Source: Talpa occidentalis
Lineage: Eukaryota; Chordata; Mammalia; Eulipotyphla; Talpidae
Assembly: GCF_014898055.3 (NCBI RefSeq)
Contig: NW_026555331.1
Span: 98,726,684 to 98,790,683, forward strand
DNA length: 64,000 bases
Direction of reading: 5' to 3'
Shown: positions 34,501 to 46,205 of the stretch, piece after piece
How the letters are laid out: every line of letters begins with the position of its first letter
Position numbering within the stretch: the stretch's first letter is position 1
Made by a program: the position numbers and the translations under genes
Notes under the pieces: model-generated
What the model was told of the DNA's origin: nothing
Database searches by the model: none
What the model saw: only the letters and a program-made list of their open reading frames with translations

Positions 34501-34815
34501 GATTAACACAGTCTACTGTTTGGGGAAATATTAGGTAGAAAATTTAAAAATCCTAAAATGTAAAGCTAACAGCAAACATTTCTTAATTGGAGCCAAATAA
34601 TCTGTTACATTCTCATCCAGCAAAGTCAAGTCCCCCAAATTCCATGCATTTTAGAGTGCATTAGTAAAGAAAGAGAAAAAAAATTAGTTATACAAATACA
34701 AAATTTAATTATAAGAATTTAAATACAAAATTCCGGGAATAATTGCCACTAAGTTTTAATCAGAAGTTGAAATACACTAGTTTTTAACGTAAATTGCAAG
34801 ACACCATAGTTCTTA
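31531..34815. other. Intergenic, mostly unassigned
   Basis: About 3.3 kb without a supported gene. A compositionally distinct, richer-in-G segment lies at about 32095-32650 (starting GGGGCCGGAGTCGTG) and a second at about 33655-33850. I could not assign either to a repeat family. Confidence 0.5.
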
Positions 34816-34826
34816 TATAAAAATAA

Positions 34827-35110
34827 CACATGCAATTTGCAGCAACATGGATGGAGCTGGAAGGGATCATGCTCAGCGAAATAAGCCAGAAAGAAAAAGA
34901 AAAATACCGGACGGTCACACTCATAGCAGGAATCTAGAAAACTTAAATAAGGGACCAGGAAAAAGAATAACTATAAGAAAGAAAATATCAAAATCAACAA
35001 ACAACTATTAACCAGAGACACTCTATAGGGTGTGGGGGGTGGGGAAAGGAGGGATTGGGGTCAAAATAAGGGGGTTGTAATTGTATGGGGAATATAAAAA
35101 TAAAATTTAA
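34827..35110 (+). mobile_element. LINE-1 3' end, type A
   Basis: Starts at ACACATGCAATTTGCAGCAA in the final ORF2 codons (ATGGATGGAGCTGGAAGGGA), then type-A 3' UTR (CAAACAACTATTAACCAGAG, TCAAAATAAGGGGG, TTGTATGGGGAATATAA). Very short and non-functional. TATAAAAATAA occurs on both sides and may be the target duplication. Confidence 0.88.
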
Positions 35111-36167
35111 ATTAAAAAATATTAATACAAAATAAATCAGAATTTTAATCTTGATTTACTTTTTTAAAATAACAAATTAACTCAAACAATGAGGCAGATT
35201 TTGAATAAAAATGAAAGCTTTTTATCACATTATACCAAAATTTTCTATATCCTCTGTCACAGTAAGTCATCTCATATGTTACATATTTTGTGCTGTCCTG
35301 GTAATTCAAGGGACTCTTAATTTAATGAAAATGGATGTTGAATACCTGAAACTCTCAAAAATATAAAATCTTTTCGATATAATTTTGCTACCAATCAGTA
35401 CAATAAATGCCTAGTTATACCTTCACCTGGTATTTGGGCAAATTAAGAACAAACAGTTTCAGTCCCAGAATAATTTATATAATTGTTAGTTATGTAACTA
35501 ATCTAAAAGTCCAAATGCAGTATCAAGTTTTTTTTTTTTATTTATAAGACTGCTCACATATAATATTTTGGTTCCCTTTTGCTTAATAAAGAATTTGGTG
35601 GCCTTCATCCCCAATTACAGGGAGGTATCCTTTAAACCCTTGGAATTTCCAGAGTGACAGGAGTGTATTTGCTGTTCATGGTGGGTTCCTATAACCACAC
35701 TTGAGTTTATGCCAACTAACTGACTCATGGTAGGCCTTTGATAGTTTACGCTAAGAAAATGACTCAGGATGGGGACTGGCCAGGGCAGAAAGACCAATCA
35801 TGTGATAAGTAGGTCAAGTGATATCACTTCAACCTTGAAAGAAGAAAAAGGGACTGGCTATTGAGCTCAATCTTGTGGTCAATTATTCTATCCATCATGC
35901 CTAATGAAAACTATGGACACCAAAGGCGAATTTCTTTGGCTGGCAACACACACACTGTCAAACATACATTGTCAAACACATATAACACAAACACTGTCAA
36001 AGTGGTGGACTGAGAAGGCAGCAGGTACTTTACTTCATGGAGAGAGGATACCCTAAGCTTTGTGTCTGAACCCTTCCAGACCTTATCAATTCATCATTCC
36101 CTCTGACTGGATCTGACTTGTACACACTGTTACAATAAAAGAAGTCACATTCCTCAGAATGATTATC
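35111..36167. other. Intergenic, nothing recognised
   Basis: AT-rich on the left, a CACA-rich patch near 35945-36000. No gene supported. Confidence 0.55.
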
Positions 36168-36178
36168 AGAGCAAGTTG

Positions 36179-36462
36179 TTTTTTTTTTTTTTTAAAGATT
36201 TATTTATTTATTTATACAAGCACTGGGTACAGTCAGAAGCTCAGGAGGGTGAGAGAATTCACCAGAGCCAGAGCAAGGAGCAGAGCAGGTAGAGGAACCG
36301 AATTACACTGCTGAGGGGAGCAGCGGGCAGCAGGAGAGGTCTGCGCGCCATGTGGGACCCTCCTCTGGTGGCCGGGGAGCAGCCGGGGATTGAACCGGCG
36401 CTGCAGAGGCTGCGGGCAGCTTCGCAACCCAGCGCTCAACCGCTGTGCCACCAAGGAGGCCC
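36179..36462 (-). mobile_element. tRNA-derived SINE
   Basis: A full-length copy on the minus strand. Its tail is an (ATTT)n run at 36196-36217 and its head ends at GGAGGCCC. The target duplication is AGAGCAAGTTG / AGAACAAGTTG at 36168-36178 and 36463-36473 (one mismatch). The tRNA-like head has a B-box variant (GATTGAACCGG on the plus strand). Confidence 0.93.
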
Positions 36463-36993
36463 AGAACAAGTTGGTTTTAAAGGCACATTTTGCCTATGAT
36501 TTAGCATTCTTTTGCTGACTTTTTAGATTAGTTCTACTTTGAAGGTGACCATCTTCTCTGCCTGTAGGTTAAGACATTTTAAACTATATTTTCTATTATG
36601 TTTATAAACAAATCTTAATTTGGACTCACAGTATTTAGTAAAAAACAAACAAGTTAGTTTATAGTCTAATGAACTTCGAGAATCACTACATCTCTTTTTT
36701 CTACCAAGTCACTCAGATTTTATCAAGGGAAGTATACAAGTCGTAATGGTCCCTGAAGTCTATGTTACACATCATATATGGACTTCTGGCTGCAAGAAAT
36801 ATTTTGTCCTTGATAAAAAATGCACAAGTTTCTTAGGCTCTATAAAGTAACCCCTTTCCTAGGGATGCATAAAAGAAGATCTTAACTGCAAAATAAAGGG
36901 AGATCCTGTCATTTCCCTAACCATTATAAAGGAAGGTCATATTTGTTATTTAACTTTTTTGAGATGAGATTTCAAGTAAGAAAAGAAGATCAG

Positions 36994-37249
36994 GGCTTCC
37001 CCTGGTGGCACAGTGGTTGAGAGCTGGGCTGCGAAGTACAGCGCGGGTTCCATTCCGACCGCCAGCGAGTGTCCCACATGGCAGGCAGACCTCTCCTGCC
37101 ATGCCCGCTGCTCCTCTCAGCAGTGTACTTCAGTCCTTCTGCCTGTTCTGCCCCCCGCTCTGGCTCTGGTGAATTCTCTCACCCTTCCGCGCATCTGACT
37201 GTACCCAGTTCTTGTATAAGTAAGTAAGTAAATAAATAAATAAATAAAT
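36994..37249 (+). mobile_element. tRNA-derived SINE with an altered head
   Basis: The head CTTCCCCTGGTGGCACAGTG lacks about 20 bp between GCTGCGAAG and the B box (TACAGCGCGGGTTCCATTCC). The body is complete and the tail is (AAGT)n(AAAT)n. 16-bp target duplications with one mismatch (AAGAAAAGAAGATCAG / AAGAAAACAAGATCAG) lie at 36978-36993 and 37250-37265. Confidence 0.92.
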
Positions 37250-37265
37250 AAGAAAACAAGATCAG

Positions 37266-38817
37266 AAGACTTTACCATAAAGAAATAGGATCAGATGCCT
37301 TTGACATGGGTACCAGGAGCAATATATCAGGAACATTAAAGCATATAATTCACTACCCAAGCCAAAACAGGATGTCAAAAGCTTTGCTTTATACTTGCTA
37401 AAAATCATGAATTTGTGAGATTCATGTAATGAACTGAATGATTATCAGGAAATGTTTCTTATTTAATTCTCAAGCTATTTTTGTATCTGGTAACTTTGGT
37501 TACAGCAAGGGTTTGAAAAATGAGGAAATGAGAAATAGTCATACTCACTTTATAGGAATAACTGAACATTACACATTGCTTCATTTCTCAGGCTATAAAA
37601 TGGTTTGAAGTAGTGTATAATCAGTACATCATGAAGATTAGATACAGGCAACAATGTAAAAGGAAGAAAATGTGGAAGAGCAACAAAAACATGAACCACC
37701 TGCCTCTTAACATTCCTATTTCAATGACTAGCATTTCTTTTCCCCGACCTGGCTTCTTAGGCAAGAGGTAAATTTTAAGGAATACACAGTGCACTCAGGC
37801 CTCCTATTTCTACCTGGCTAACTTTTACTTCAAACAATCATAAATGCACCCTAAAGGCTGAAGACTAGAGGAAAAACACTCAAGATGACCAATATTTGAA
37901 CATATCTCTCTCTTCAGTGCAAGAAATTTCGACATGCCTCAATAAACTTAAATCTCTGTGCTTGGTTTTTATTTTGTCTCTTAAATAGACTACATTCCTA
38001 TCTAGTTGGTTCTGTTTGCTCATTGAAATTCTGCCTTGTTCACTAAAAAAGTTGAGGCTCTTAAAAATGAGAGTAAAACCAATAAAATTACATACTATGA
38101 ATTTAAAAGACTCTAGACATGCACACAGACAACATAGAACAAATCTATTAATATGCATATCATATAAACCAGATCAGCTCCTTTCACTGGGTTTTTCATT
38201 TTTCAGGTGAAATAAAAGGGGAATGCAATCACTCAGTTTTCATTAGAAATAAAAGATAACCACAGGAAATAGAGTCTACAAACAAAGGGCTTCCAGGCAC
38301 TGGTAGCCTGGGTGGTATGTCAGGATTGGTATATGTAGTTTAAGCAAATATTGTCCTCAATTTTTACCTCAGAGGTAAAATTCTGTATTTTGTAGAATTT
38401 TACAAAGTACAAATCACTGTCTGATTTTTATTTAAAATAACAACACAAATTTCTCTCACACATTTTGACAATGAGAGAATGAAAAATATCAATCACTAAA
38501 AAGTAATTTCCTGGTCAGAAAAGGTCAAAGAGCACTGAACAGGATTTCTGCAGTGCTGAATGTCTTCTAGGTTCTCTAATGCTTGTATTTTATGTTATAA
38601 GAACTAATCTCTAGCTAGTAAAGCAGATATGGAAAAAGCTTTCTACTAACCTTTTCCTTTTAATCACATAATCCTGCTACAAATTAAGAAATAATATGCT
38701 AACAGCAAAAACATGCATACTTGAGTGTATTTAGCTTTAATAAACTAAAAATATCTAACCTTTAATTCAATTAGTATTATCTTTGCTTTTGCTCTTTAAA
38801 AAAACAAAAACAAAAAC
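37266..38817. other. Intergenic, nothing recognised
   Basis: AT-rich, no supported gene. Confidence 0.55.
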
Positions 38818-38819
38818 AA

Positions 38820-39084
38820 GACCTCCTTGGTGGCACAAGGGGTTAAGTCTCAGCACTATGAAGTAATCCACAGTCACTGCACAAATTCAATTCTTGGCAA
38901 TGTAGCTAACCCACACGGCGCAGCAGACTTCTCCTGTCTCACCCACTGCTCCCCTCAGCAGTATATTTCAGTCAGTCTGCTTGTTCTGTTCCCTGCTCTG
39001 TCTCTGATGAAGTCTCTCACCCCCCACACCTCTGGCCTATACCCCAGCTCTTATATGCATAAATAAATAAATCTTTAAAAAAAA
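38820..39084 (+). mobile_element. tRNA-derived SINE, older diverged copy
   Basis: Head ACCTCCTTGGTGGCACAAGG, body CTCCCCTCAGCAGTATATTT, CTGCTTGTTCTGTTCCCTGC, end TATGCATAAATAAATAAATC. It shares 'GGCCTATACCCCAGCTC' with the older subfamily at 16684 and 56977. Preceded by a decayed (CAAAAA)n tract. Confidence 0.88.
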
Positions 39085-39386
39085 ATCCTAGGGGAAAATA
39101 ATTGAAATCAGGCATATTGTAATGTAATCCTACATATTAAAGATTTATTTCTATGTAAAGTTTCAGTTAGTTGTCAAAACTTTTAAATAGAATCCTTAAA
39201 CTAATATACAAAACCATTAACTTCTATGCAAATGGTTTGCCTTTTTGTACACGGGATTTGCATTCACTGGCAATATATATCTACAAATTAGTGTCAGGTC
39301 TGAATGATATTGGTAAATTGATTTTTCTTCAGAAAATCAGTTATGCAATAAATCCAAACCAAAATGTGAAATTTGTTAATCAAATC

Positions 39387-39392
<6 letters not shown>

Positions 39393-39422
<30 letters not shown>
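39393..39422. repeat. (CA)n microsatellite
   Basis: About 15 CA units. Confidence 0.95.
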
Positions 39423-39426
<4 letters not shown>

Positions 39427-39824
39427 CCTTGCACATCAGATGTTCTACTGTAACATGCAACATGGAGAATTAATTGTAACAGATGGGTTCGAAACATTTT
39501 TCTTCCTCAGAATACCATCTGGCTTAAGCAGTAACTGCATAGTTTTTAATTGCTCATGTCTGTCTTTCAAAAGAAAACTGCTGTCTAAATTTGCAATGAA
39601 CTGGAAAAATAGAGACTAGCTTTTACATAGCTTGCATCGTATTTTCTAGAATCATACAAATTGCAACCCAAAAGAATGACTATGAGTGAATATGTCAGGA
39701 AGAATAAAGATGGTGTTCAAATCCCATACATGACTCACCTTAAAAGTTATCAATGTTTTAAGGACTACAGGGTGACACAGGCAGGATAAGATCATGTTAT
39801 GAGAAGGTGGGAATTCAAGGAGGC

Positions 39825-40312
39825 TTCACATGCATGCATGTTATAATAATATCATTTACAATTGCCAAGAGGTGGAAGCAACCTAAATGTCTAACAATGC
39901 ATGGAAAAACAAAAGAAAGATGGCATATACATAAAATGGTATATTATTCGGCATTTAAAGGAAGGAAATTTTGCTATATGCTGCAACATAAATGAAACTT
40001 GAAGATACTTTGCTAAGTAAAGTTAGTCACAAATACAAAAATACAAACTCTGTATGATTCTACTTACATGAGGTATCTAGAGTAGTCAAATTAAAGATTC
40101 AGAAAGCAGATGGTGGTTGTCAGGTAATGGGAAGAGGGGGGAATAAGGTTTTATTGTTTAATGGATATAGGGTTTCAGTTTTGCAAGATGAAAAAGTTCT
40201 GGAGAATGATGTTCCAACAGCTATGTCAATATACTTAATCACTGCTAAACTGTATGTTCTCTGTGTCTCTACTTCATCTCTATAATGGGAATAATAATGG
40301 AATTTTATCAAC
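39825..40312 (+). mobile_element. Old LINE-1 3' end (L1M type)
   Basis: 'TTTACAATTGCCAAGAGGTG', 'GGAAGCAACCTAAATGTCTA', 'ATGGTATATTATTCGGCATT', 'CTGCAACATAAATGAAACTT', 'TCTGTATGATTCTACTTACA' and 'CAGATGGTGGTTGTCAGGTA' follow L1 ORF2 end and 3' UTR order. Heavily mutated. Confidence 0.8.
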
Positions 40313-42198
40313 AACTGTAAAGGGTCTTAGATTTTACCTTACTTTCAAGGTAACAAATTAACTTGACAGAGTTTCATGCATATTGAAGAAGAGGTAAGAT
40401 TCCTGGATCAGACAAGAGACTATCACTCACAGCAAAAGTAGTAGCAGCATATGTTCAGCTAAAGCTCCTGTCAGCTCCTTTAACTATAGGTTTGTTTAGG
40501 TGGATACTTGCACATAACAATATGTTTATGTTGTGTTACAGACAAGGAATAAGGGTATGAGGAAGTTGCTGCTTTACAGCATTCTGTAAGCAAGAATAAA
40601 GTTTGTCCCAGAATGAGATATTAGCTCAATTCTCAAGGTTATCACTTCAAACACAATCCTGCAAAGTGACCTGGGTAGAATTGTCAAGACATTATGTCCT
40701 TGGCATTCCCAGCAAGATGAGTGAGTAGCAGTGCAAATGGCCCACGGAAGACTGTCTCCAACAGGTTGTTAAAAGGGTTGGGTGATTAAACATATGCAAG
40801 ATGCTAAAAAGCAGAGTAAATCTGTATGAGTGTTATTTATTATCAGTACTGGAAGTTATAGGAGTAATAGTAGTATGCGGATGTGCCTATTTTCCTAACA
40901 ATATATGCATATGTCCAATGTACATTACATATTAGATATTAGCTATAAATGCATGGGCACTATATTAAATAGATATAAAATAGATATGATACACATTGGA
41001 AAATTAGAAATACATAAGAAAATTTTGGAAATTAAAATAAAGAAACTATAAAATCTCCCATAATACTAGCATCAATTATGATTATTTTGTTTTTTATATT
41101 TCTATGCATATATATTTTTACTTTTTAATTTGATATCCAAGTCCATATGCCATTTTTATCTGACCTTTTCTGCTTTAAATTTCACCATGACCATTTTACA
41201 TTCGGGAAATATTAGTCTAAAGCTAATGAATTTTAATATTCCACCATATCTATGTATCATAAATTATTTAGTCATTCCCTTACTTCTGGATGGTGTGGCT
41301 TTTTCTCATTTTCTGCTAGGTGCTTAACTTCTACTACAAATGATTAAATGAATTTCAATTAAAAACAACCCAAACATAAAGTTAGATAAATTTAATTCCT
41401 AGATTTAACTCTCAATTCTAAGTCTTTCAGTAACTGACAATGAATTTATCCTTTTTCTGTAAATTATGTGAAATAACATCAAGTTTATCCCAACATTACT
41501 ATAACATGCACTATATGTACATTTTTTGCATTAATAGGGATGAGGTCATTGTCACAGTAAGTTTTAGCCAGAGCAAAATACAAATCTCGCTATTGTAGAA
41601 GTTTTGATACTGAGATATATATCTATCATAGAGGCTTAAATAAGTCAGGAAAACCTACTCTGAAAAATCTGTTAGCAATTCCCTATGTAAATACATCCCA
41701 TCTTCATCCACTTACTAACTGGAAAAGTAAGCAATTATAACAAAAGAGGCAAAATGGGTGTTAAAAAATATCTTTGCATAAAACTTTTTTATTACACCCA
41801 TACAAGAGCCCTCAAGACCAACCTAGTAACTTCTGTTCTACATCTAACTGTAAACAACTTTCTCAGCAATTAAAATTTATTGAATCTCAGACATATTTGT
41901 TAGACATGTGTGAAACTTATTTAACAAATAGACTGATATGGATCTAAAGTAATGCTGTCCTAATATGCAAACCAATATCTGAGTAAGCATTTAAAGTCTC
42001 TAGCTTAATAAATCAAAATGGCATTTTCTTTGTCTTTTCCCAGGCTTCTGCTCGCAGACGCTCTTAACAACTTCCTGATTGGCACTGCCCACACTGAATA
42101 GAGTTTGATAAAAAAAAAAATTCTTAAAAGTTTTACTATGCTTCAGCTTATCTTTTAACACATGTTAACAAAGCTTATCAAATAGTGTCTCTGCTAAT
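40313..42198. other. Intergenic with a probable L1 relic
   Basis: Mostly unassigned AT-rich sequence. The part at about 41110-41330 ('ATATTCCACCATATCTATGT', 'ATTTAGTCATTCCCTTACTT') resembles the reverse of an old L1 ORF2 end. No gene supported. Confidence 0.5.
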
Positions 42199-42210
42199 TG
42201 GGAAATACTT

Positions 42211-42473
42211 TTTTTTCAAAGATTTAATTATACAAGAACTGGGGTACAGGCCAGATGCTCAGGAAGGTGAGAGGATTCACCAGAGACAGAGGAGGAAACA
42301 GAACTGCCTAAACTGACTGAAATACACTGCTTAGGGGAGCAAGGGGAGAGACAGGAGAGATCTGCCTCATCATGTGGGAATCTTGCTGGCCAGCCGGGAT
42401 CGAACTCGTATTGCAGAGGCTGCAGGCAGCTTCACAGCGCTGCACTCAAACCACCTGCACCACCAGGGAGGCC
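42211..42473 (-). mobile_element. tRNA-derived SINE, older copy
   Basis: Full-length on the minus strand, with the 3' tail at the left (TTTCAAAGATTTAATTATAC) and the head at the right (CACCAGGGAGGCC). Target duplications TGGGAAATACTT / TGGGAAACACTT at 42199-42210 and 42474-42485. Confidence 0.92.
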
Positions 42474-42640
42474 TGGGAAACACTTACTTTTAATGGAGAG
42501 AAAGCTAAGGAAAAAAGGAGAGTTGAGATCCAAAACAATAACCACCAAAGTCCATCTAGTACAGCAACTTCTCTACTCCACAGGAATATCTAATGATTAA
42601 TAAGAATCAAATATTCCCTCAAGTTATCAAGATAACATTT

Positions 42641-42902
42641 TTTAAAGATTTATTTATTTATTTATACAAGCACTGGGTACAGTCAGAAGCACGGGAGGGT
42701 GAGAAAATTCAACAGAGCCAGAGCGGGGAACAGAACAGGCAGACTGACGAAACACACTGCTGAGGGGAGAAGCGGGCGCAGCAGGAGAGGTCTGCCATGC
42801 ATGTGGGACCCTCACCAGCCGACGGGGATCAAACTGACGCTGCAGAGGCTGAGGGCAGTTTCGCAGCCCAGTGCTCAACCACTGCGCCAGCAGAGGAGGC
42901 CC
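42641..42902 (-). mobile_element. tRNA-derived SINE
   Basis: Minus-strand, full-length, with (TTTA)n tail and head ending AGAGGAGGCCC. Perfect 13-bp target duplications CAAGATAACATTT at 42628-42640 and 42903-42915. It lies 155 bp from the previous SINE in the same orientation, but with its own target duplication, so the two are independent insertions. Confidence 0.94.
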
Positions 42903-43255
42903 CAAGATAACATTTCATTGAAGTCTGTACTGTGAAATAGATGCATTTTTTTCAAGATATATTTTTAAATATTTCCACAAATGTGTTGAAAATACTTATC
43001 CATTTTTTTGTAAAAATCATTTATGTGAAAATAATTTTCTTTTGACATTAATTATGTGGAACTTTTAGTCATAACTCTGCCATTGAGTCACCTACGTCAT
43101 TGCTTCTTTCCACTTTGTTTTCATCTGATAATTAGTGTTCTTTTCTGGAATTTTTATCATTGTGAAAGACATGACATTAGCTAGTTAAATAACATGTAAA
43201 AAATAATTAGAATGAAAACACAGATCGCAAATAATGTTTTAAATAGAGGATAAAG

Positions 43256-43595
43256 GGCCTCCCCGGTGGCGCAGCGGTTGAGCGCTGGGTTGCGAAGCTG
43301 CCCGCGGCCTCTGCGGCGCCGGTTCGATCCCCGGCTGCTCCCCGGCCACCGGCGGAGGATCCCACATGGTGCGCAGACCTCTCCTGCCACCCGCTGCTCC
43401 CCTCAGCAGTGTACTTCGGTCCTTCTGCCTGCTCTGCTCCCCGCTCTGGCTCTGGTGAATTCTCTCACCCTCCCGTGCTTCTGACTGTACCCAGTGCATG
43501 TATAAACAAAACAAACAAACAAACAAAATAAATAAATAAAACATGCCTCTATAAAATAAAATAAAAAAAAAAAATAAATAAATAAATAAATAAAT
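43256..43595 (+). mobile_element. tRNA-derived SINE, long-tail young subfamily (best-preserved copy)
   Basis: A box TGGCGCAGCGG at 43267-43277 and B box GGTTCGATCCC at 43321-43331 make a textbook internal Pol III promoter. Linker GGCTGCTCCCCGGCCACCGG, complete body, and a composite tail of (AAAC)n, AATAAATAAAACATGCCTCT and (AAAT)n follow. Perfect 15-bp target duplications AAATAGAGGATAAAG at 43241-43255 and 43596-43610. Likely close to a source sequence. Confidence 0.96.
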
Positions 43596-43837
43596 AAATA
43601 GAGGATAAAGAAATGGAAAAAGTGTGTGCTGAGTTGTCACCATAGATTTCCTTTGTTTATAAATCAAATAGGATTGAGTAGCCTTCTAGAATTTTTAGGA
43701 TGAAATTAAAATGGAATTTGTTTATCTGACTGGTGTCTTATTTTTTAGTGCTTTCCCTTACTTATCTCAGTTAGTTTTAGTTTGTTTGCTTTTGTCTTTA
43801 GTGTTGCAAAAATTCTATAAGAATTAGTGACCTGTGA

Positions 43838-43838
43838 T

Positions 43839-43874
<36 letters not shown>

Positions 43875-43875
43875 A
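43838..43875. repeat. (TA)n microsatellite
   Basis: Alternating TA with a single TG interruption. Confidence 0.92.
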
Positions 43876-43986
43876 AACATTTCAACTCTATTATAATTCC
43901 AACTTGTCAAGACAAAATAAACTTAAATTTCTGTTGGTTCTATTAATGTATGTATCTAATTCTTCCCATAAAAGACAATGAATTAA

Positions 43987-44272
43987 GTAAACCTAAATAA
44001 TGGACCAGGAAAAAGACTAATTATAATAAAGTAAAAATCAAAATCACCAAGCAACTATAAACCAGACACACACTCGGGGTAGGAGAGGGGAGGAGGGATT
44101 AGGGTCAAAATAAGGGGGGTGGAATTGTCTGGGGAATATAACAAAGACAAAAATGCATACATTGTGTGAAAATGAAAAATGATGTAAAAAATATATAAAA
44201 TTTAAAAAATAAAAAAATACCATTAGAAACAAAGCAATAAATTACTTAAGCCCAAAAATAAAAAAAAGAAGA
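43987..44272 (+). mobile_element. LINE-1 3' end, type A, with a probable 3' transduction
   Basis: The copy starts near AAACCTAAATAATGGACCAG and has the type-A 3' UTR (TCAAAATAAGGGGGGTGG, CTGGGGAATATAAC, ATGCATACATTGTG) and a first A-rich tail ending about 44218. About 50 bp of unrelated sequence follow, with an AATAAA motif (near 44236), then a second A-rich stretch at about 44257-44268. The 14-bp target duplication AGACAATGAATTAA (43973-43986 and 44273-44286) encloses both parts, so they were inserted together. Confidence 0.88.
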
Positions 44273-44286
44273 AGACAATGAATTAA

Positions 44287-45039
44287 AAGCAAACAAGTTT
44301 GGAATGTGGCTTAATGCACACCAGAAACACAGTGACCAGACTGTGATAGACATTGCAGAGGTTTAGCTGAGGTAAAGAAAGCCTAAATTCTTCCCAAAAA
44401 TAGTATCTTTTCTTGTCATAAGCCTTAAAAACATAGCAAAATCAGGAAGAAGACAAACAGTGAGTATGCTAACTAGAGAATGAAGTCTCTAGTGGCCCTG
44501 CAATTAGAAGAGGAAAAGGATGTTGTTAGCCAAGAATCAGTTAAATCTCTTTGTGAGCAGGCCTCAAAGTAGGTCCTAAAAAATTATGGAGGCAAGCGAT
44601 AGTAGCAATGACAGGTTTAGAAATGGCTCTAAAAACCACTTAAAATCTAAAATATTAATGCATTTAAATGCTATAATTTTTCCAGTTAAAATAAAATCTT
44701 CATTATAAATACCAATTTTCAAAGAAAGTACAAATAATAAGACATTTACTCATATCTGTTCCAATATAAAAAAGAGGCCTCCAAAGTACAATTACATATG
44801 AGTAAAAAGTCTTTAGTTTTGATGAGGAACAGCTCATTCAATAGTATGGTCAAAGAGTAGCTTAATTAACTCTTTCCACATACTATTTTTATGTTTAGCC
44901 AAGAAAACACAATTATCCTGAGAATCCCTGGCTTGGTGTTAATGTATGAATTCTAGCTTGTTTTTTAATACAAGCACTCATTTCTATGATTAGATATAGT
45001 ATTAAAATGATGTAGAAATAGGACATGACTGAGCCCTTA
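44287..45039. other. Intergenic, nothing recognised
   Basis: No supported gene or young repeat. Confidence 0.55.
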
Positions 45040-45165
45040 TATGACAGGTACTTTATAGAGAGTATCTCCTTTGATTATCACAACAAATCAGAAACTTTGA
45101 GTAACTTATCTTTTGCCCAAGTTGACACAGTTTACATGGGAAGAAGCCAGGATCCAGTTTTAAGA
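45040..45165 (-). mobile_element. MIR relic (reverse orientation)
   Basis: 'GACAGGTACTTTATAGAG', 'CTTTGATTATCACAACAA' and 'TTGCCCAAGTTGACACAG' match the reverse MIR order. Confidence 0.6.
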
Positions 45166-45571
45166 TGATGAAAATTCATTGTGCACCGTGCATTACACCA
45201 TACTTGTTACATGTTAAAATTCCCTTACATAGAAAGGTGAAAGAAAGATTGACCTTTCTATGGGTAAAGGCATGAACTACAAATTTTCACAACAGAACCA
45301 AAAAAGCTTTATCAGGATATACAGACACTAGGAAGTACTTTAAAGGAAGTGAGAAAAACCCTTGTCCACTGAAAAACTCTTTTGATATTCTAAATATTTC
45401 CAAAATACAGGGGATTCCTCTACCAGTCAGCAGAGATCAGACACCAAATAACTGATTATATATATATGATAGGGGATTCCCCATCCAGAACCTTTATTTT
45501 CCCCAACTTAGTATGAAGAAATATTTCATCACAGAAGAGTTACCCACTCCCACAGTGTTTAAAAATTGTGT

Positions 45572-46205
45572 ATACATGGTGGGAGTGCAAACTAGTCCAA
45601 CCACTATGGAGAGCTGTGTGGAGATTTCTTGACCTACAAAAGATAGAGCTTCTATATGATCCAGCAATTCCACTCCTAGGTATTCACCCAAAGGACACAG
45701 AAACATTAATTCCAAAGGGCACCTGCACCCCTATGTTTATAGCAGCACTGTTTACAATAGCTAAGCTATGGAAACAACCCAAATGCCCAAAAATAGATGG
45801 CTGGATCAAGAAGATGTGGTACATATACACCATGGAATATTACTCAGCATTCAAAAAAGATAAACACATGCAATTTGCAGCAATATGGATGGAGCTGGAA
45901 GGGATCATGCTCAGTGAAATAAGCCAGAAAGAAAAAGAAAAATACCGGATGGTCTCACTCATAGCAGGAATTTAGAAAACCTAAATAAGGGACCAGGAAA
46001 AAGAACAACTATAAGAAAGAAAAAAATCAAAATCAACAAGCAACTATAAACCAGAGACACACTATGGGTGGTGGGGGGAGAGGAAGGATTAGGGTCAAAA
46101 TAAGGGGAGGGTGCAATTGTATGGGGAATATAACCAAAATGAAAATGCATACATTGTACAAAAATGAAAAATGATGTAAGAATTATATAAAATAAAATAT
46201 TAAAA
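45572..46205 (+). mobile_element. 5'-truncated LINE-1, 3'-UTR type A (best ORF2 remnant)
   Basis: The frame at 45568-45975 is open and carries the ORF2p C-terminus: VWRFLDLQKIELLYDPAIPL, LFTIAKLWKQPKCPKIDGWI, MWYIYTMEYYSAFKKDKHMQ and MELEGIMLSEIS. It is followed by the type-A 3' UTR and A-rich tail. The endonuclease and RT domains are absent, so it is inactive. Target duplication is not clear; GTATACA occurs on both sides about 25 bp past the first A-rich tail. Confidence 0.92.

Noticed and set aside
39393..39422. CRISPR-like or regulatory repeat array
   Set aside because: Simple (CA)n; no spacer-repeat structure, and the genome is mammalian.
43267..43340. A functional tRNA gene
   Set aside because: A and B boxes are present, but the sequence continues into the SINE body with a target duplication and does not fold obviously into a tRNA cloverleaf by eye.
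45568..45975. A 135-codon frame
   Set aside because: Also the L1 ORF2 C-terminus; annotated as part of the mobile element.
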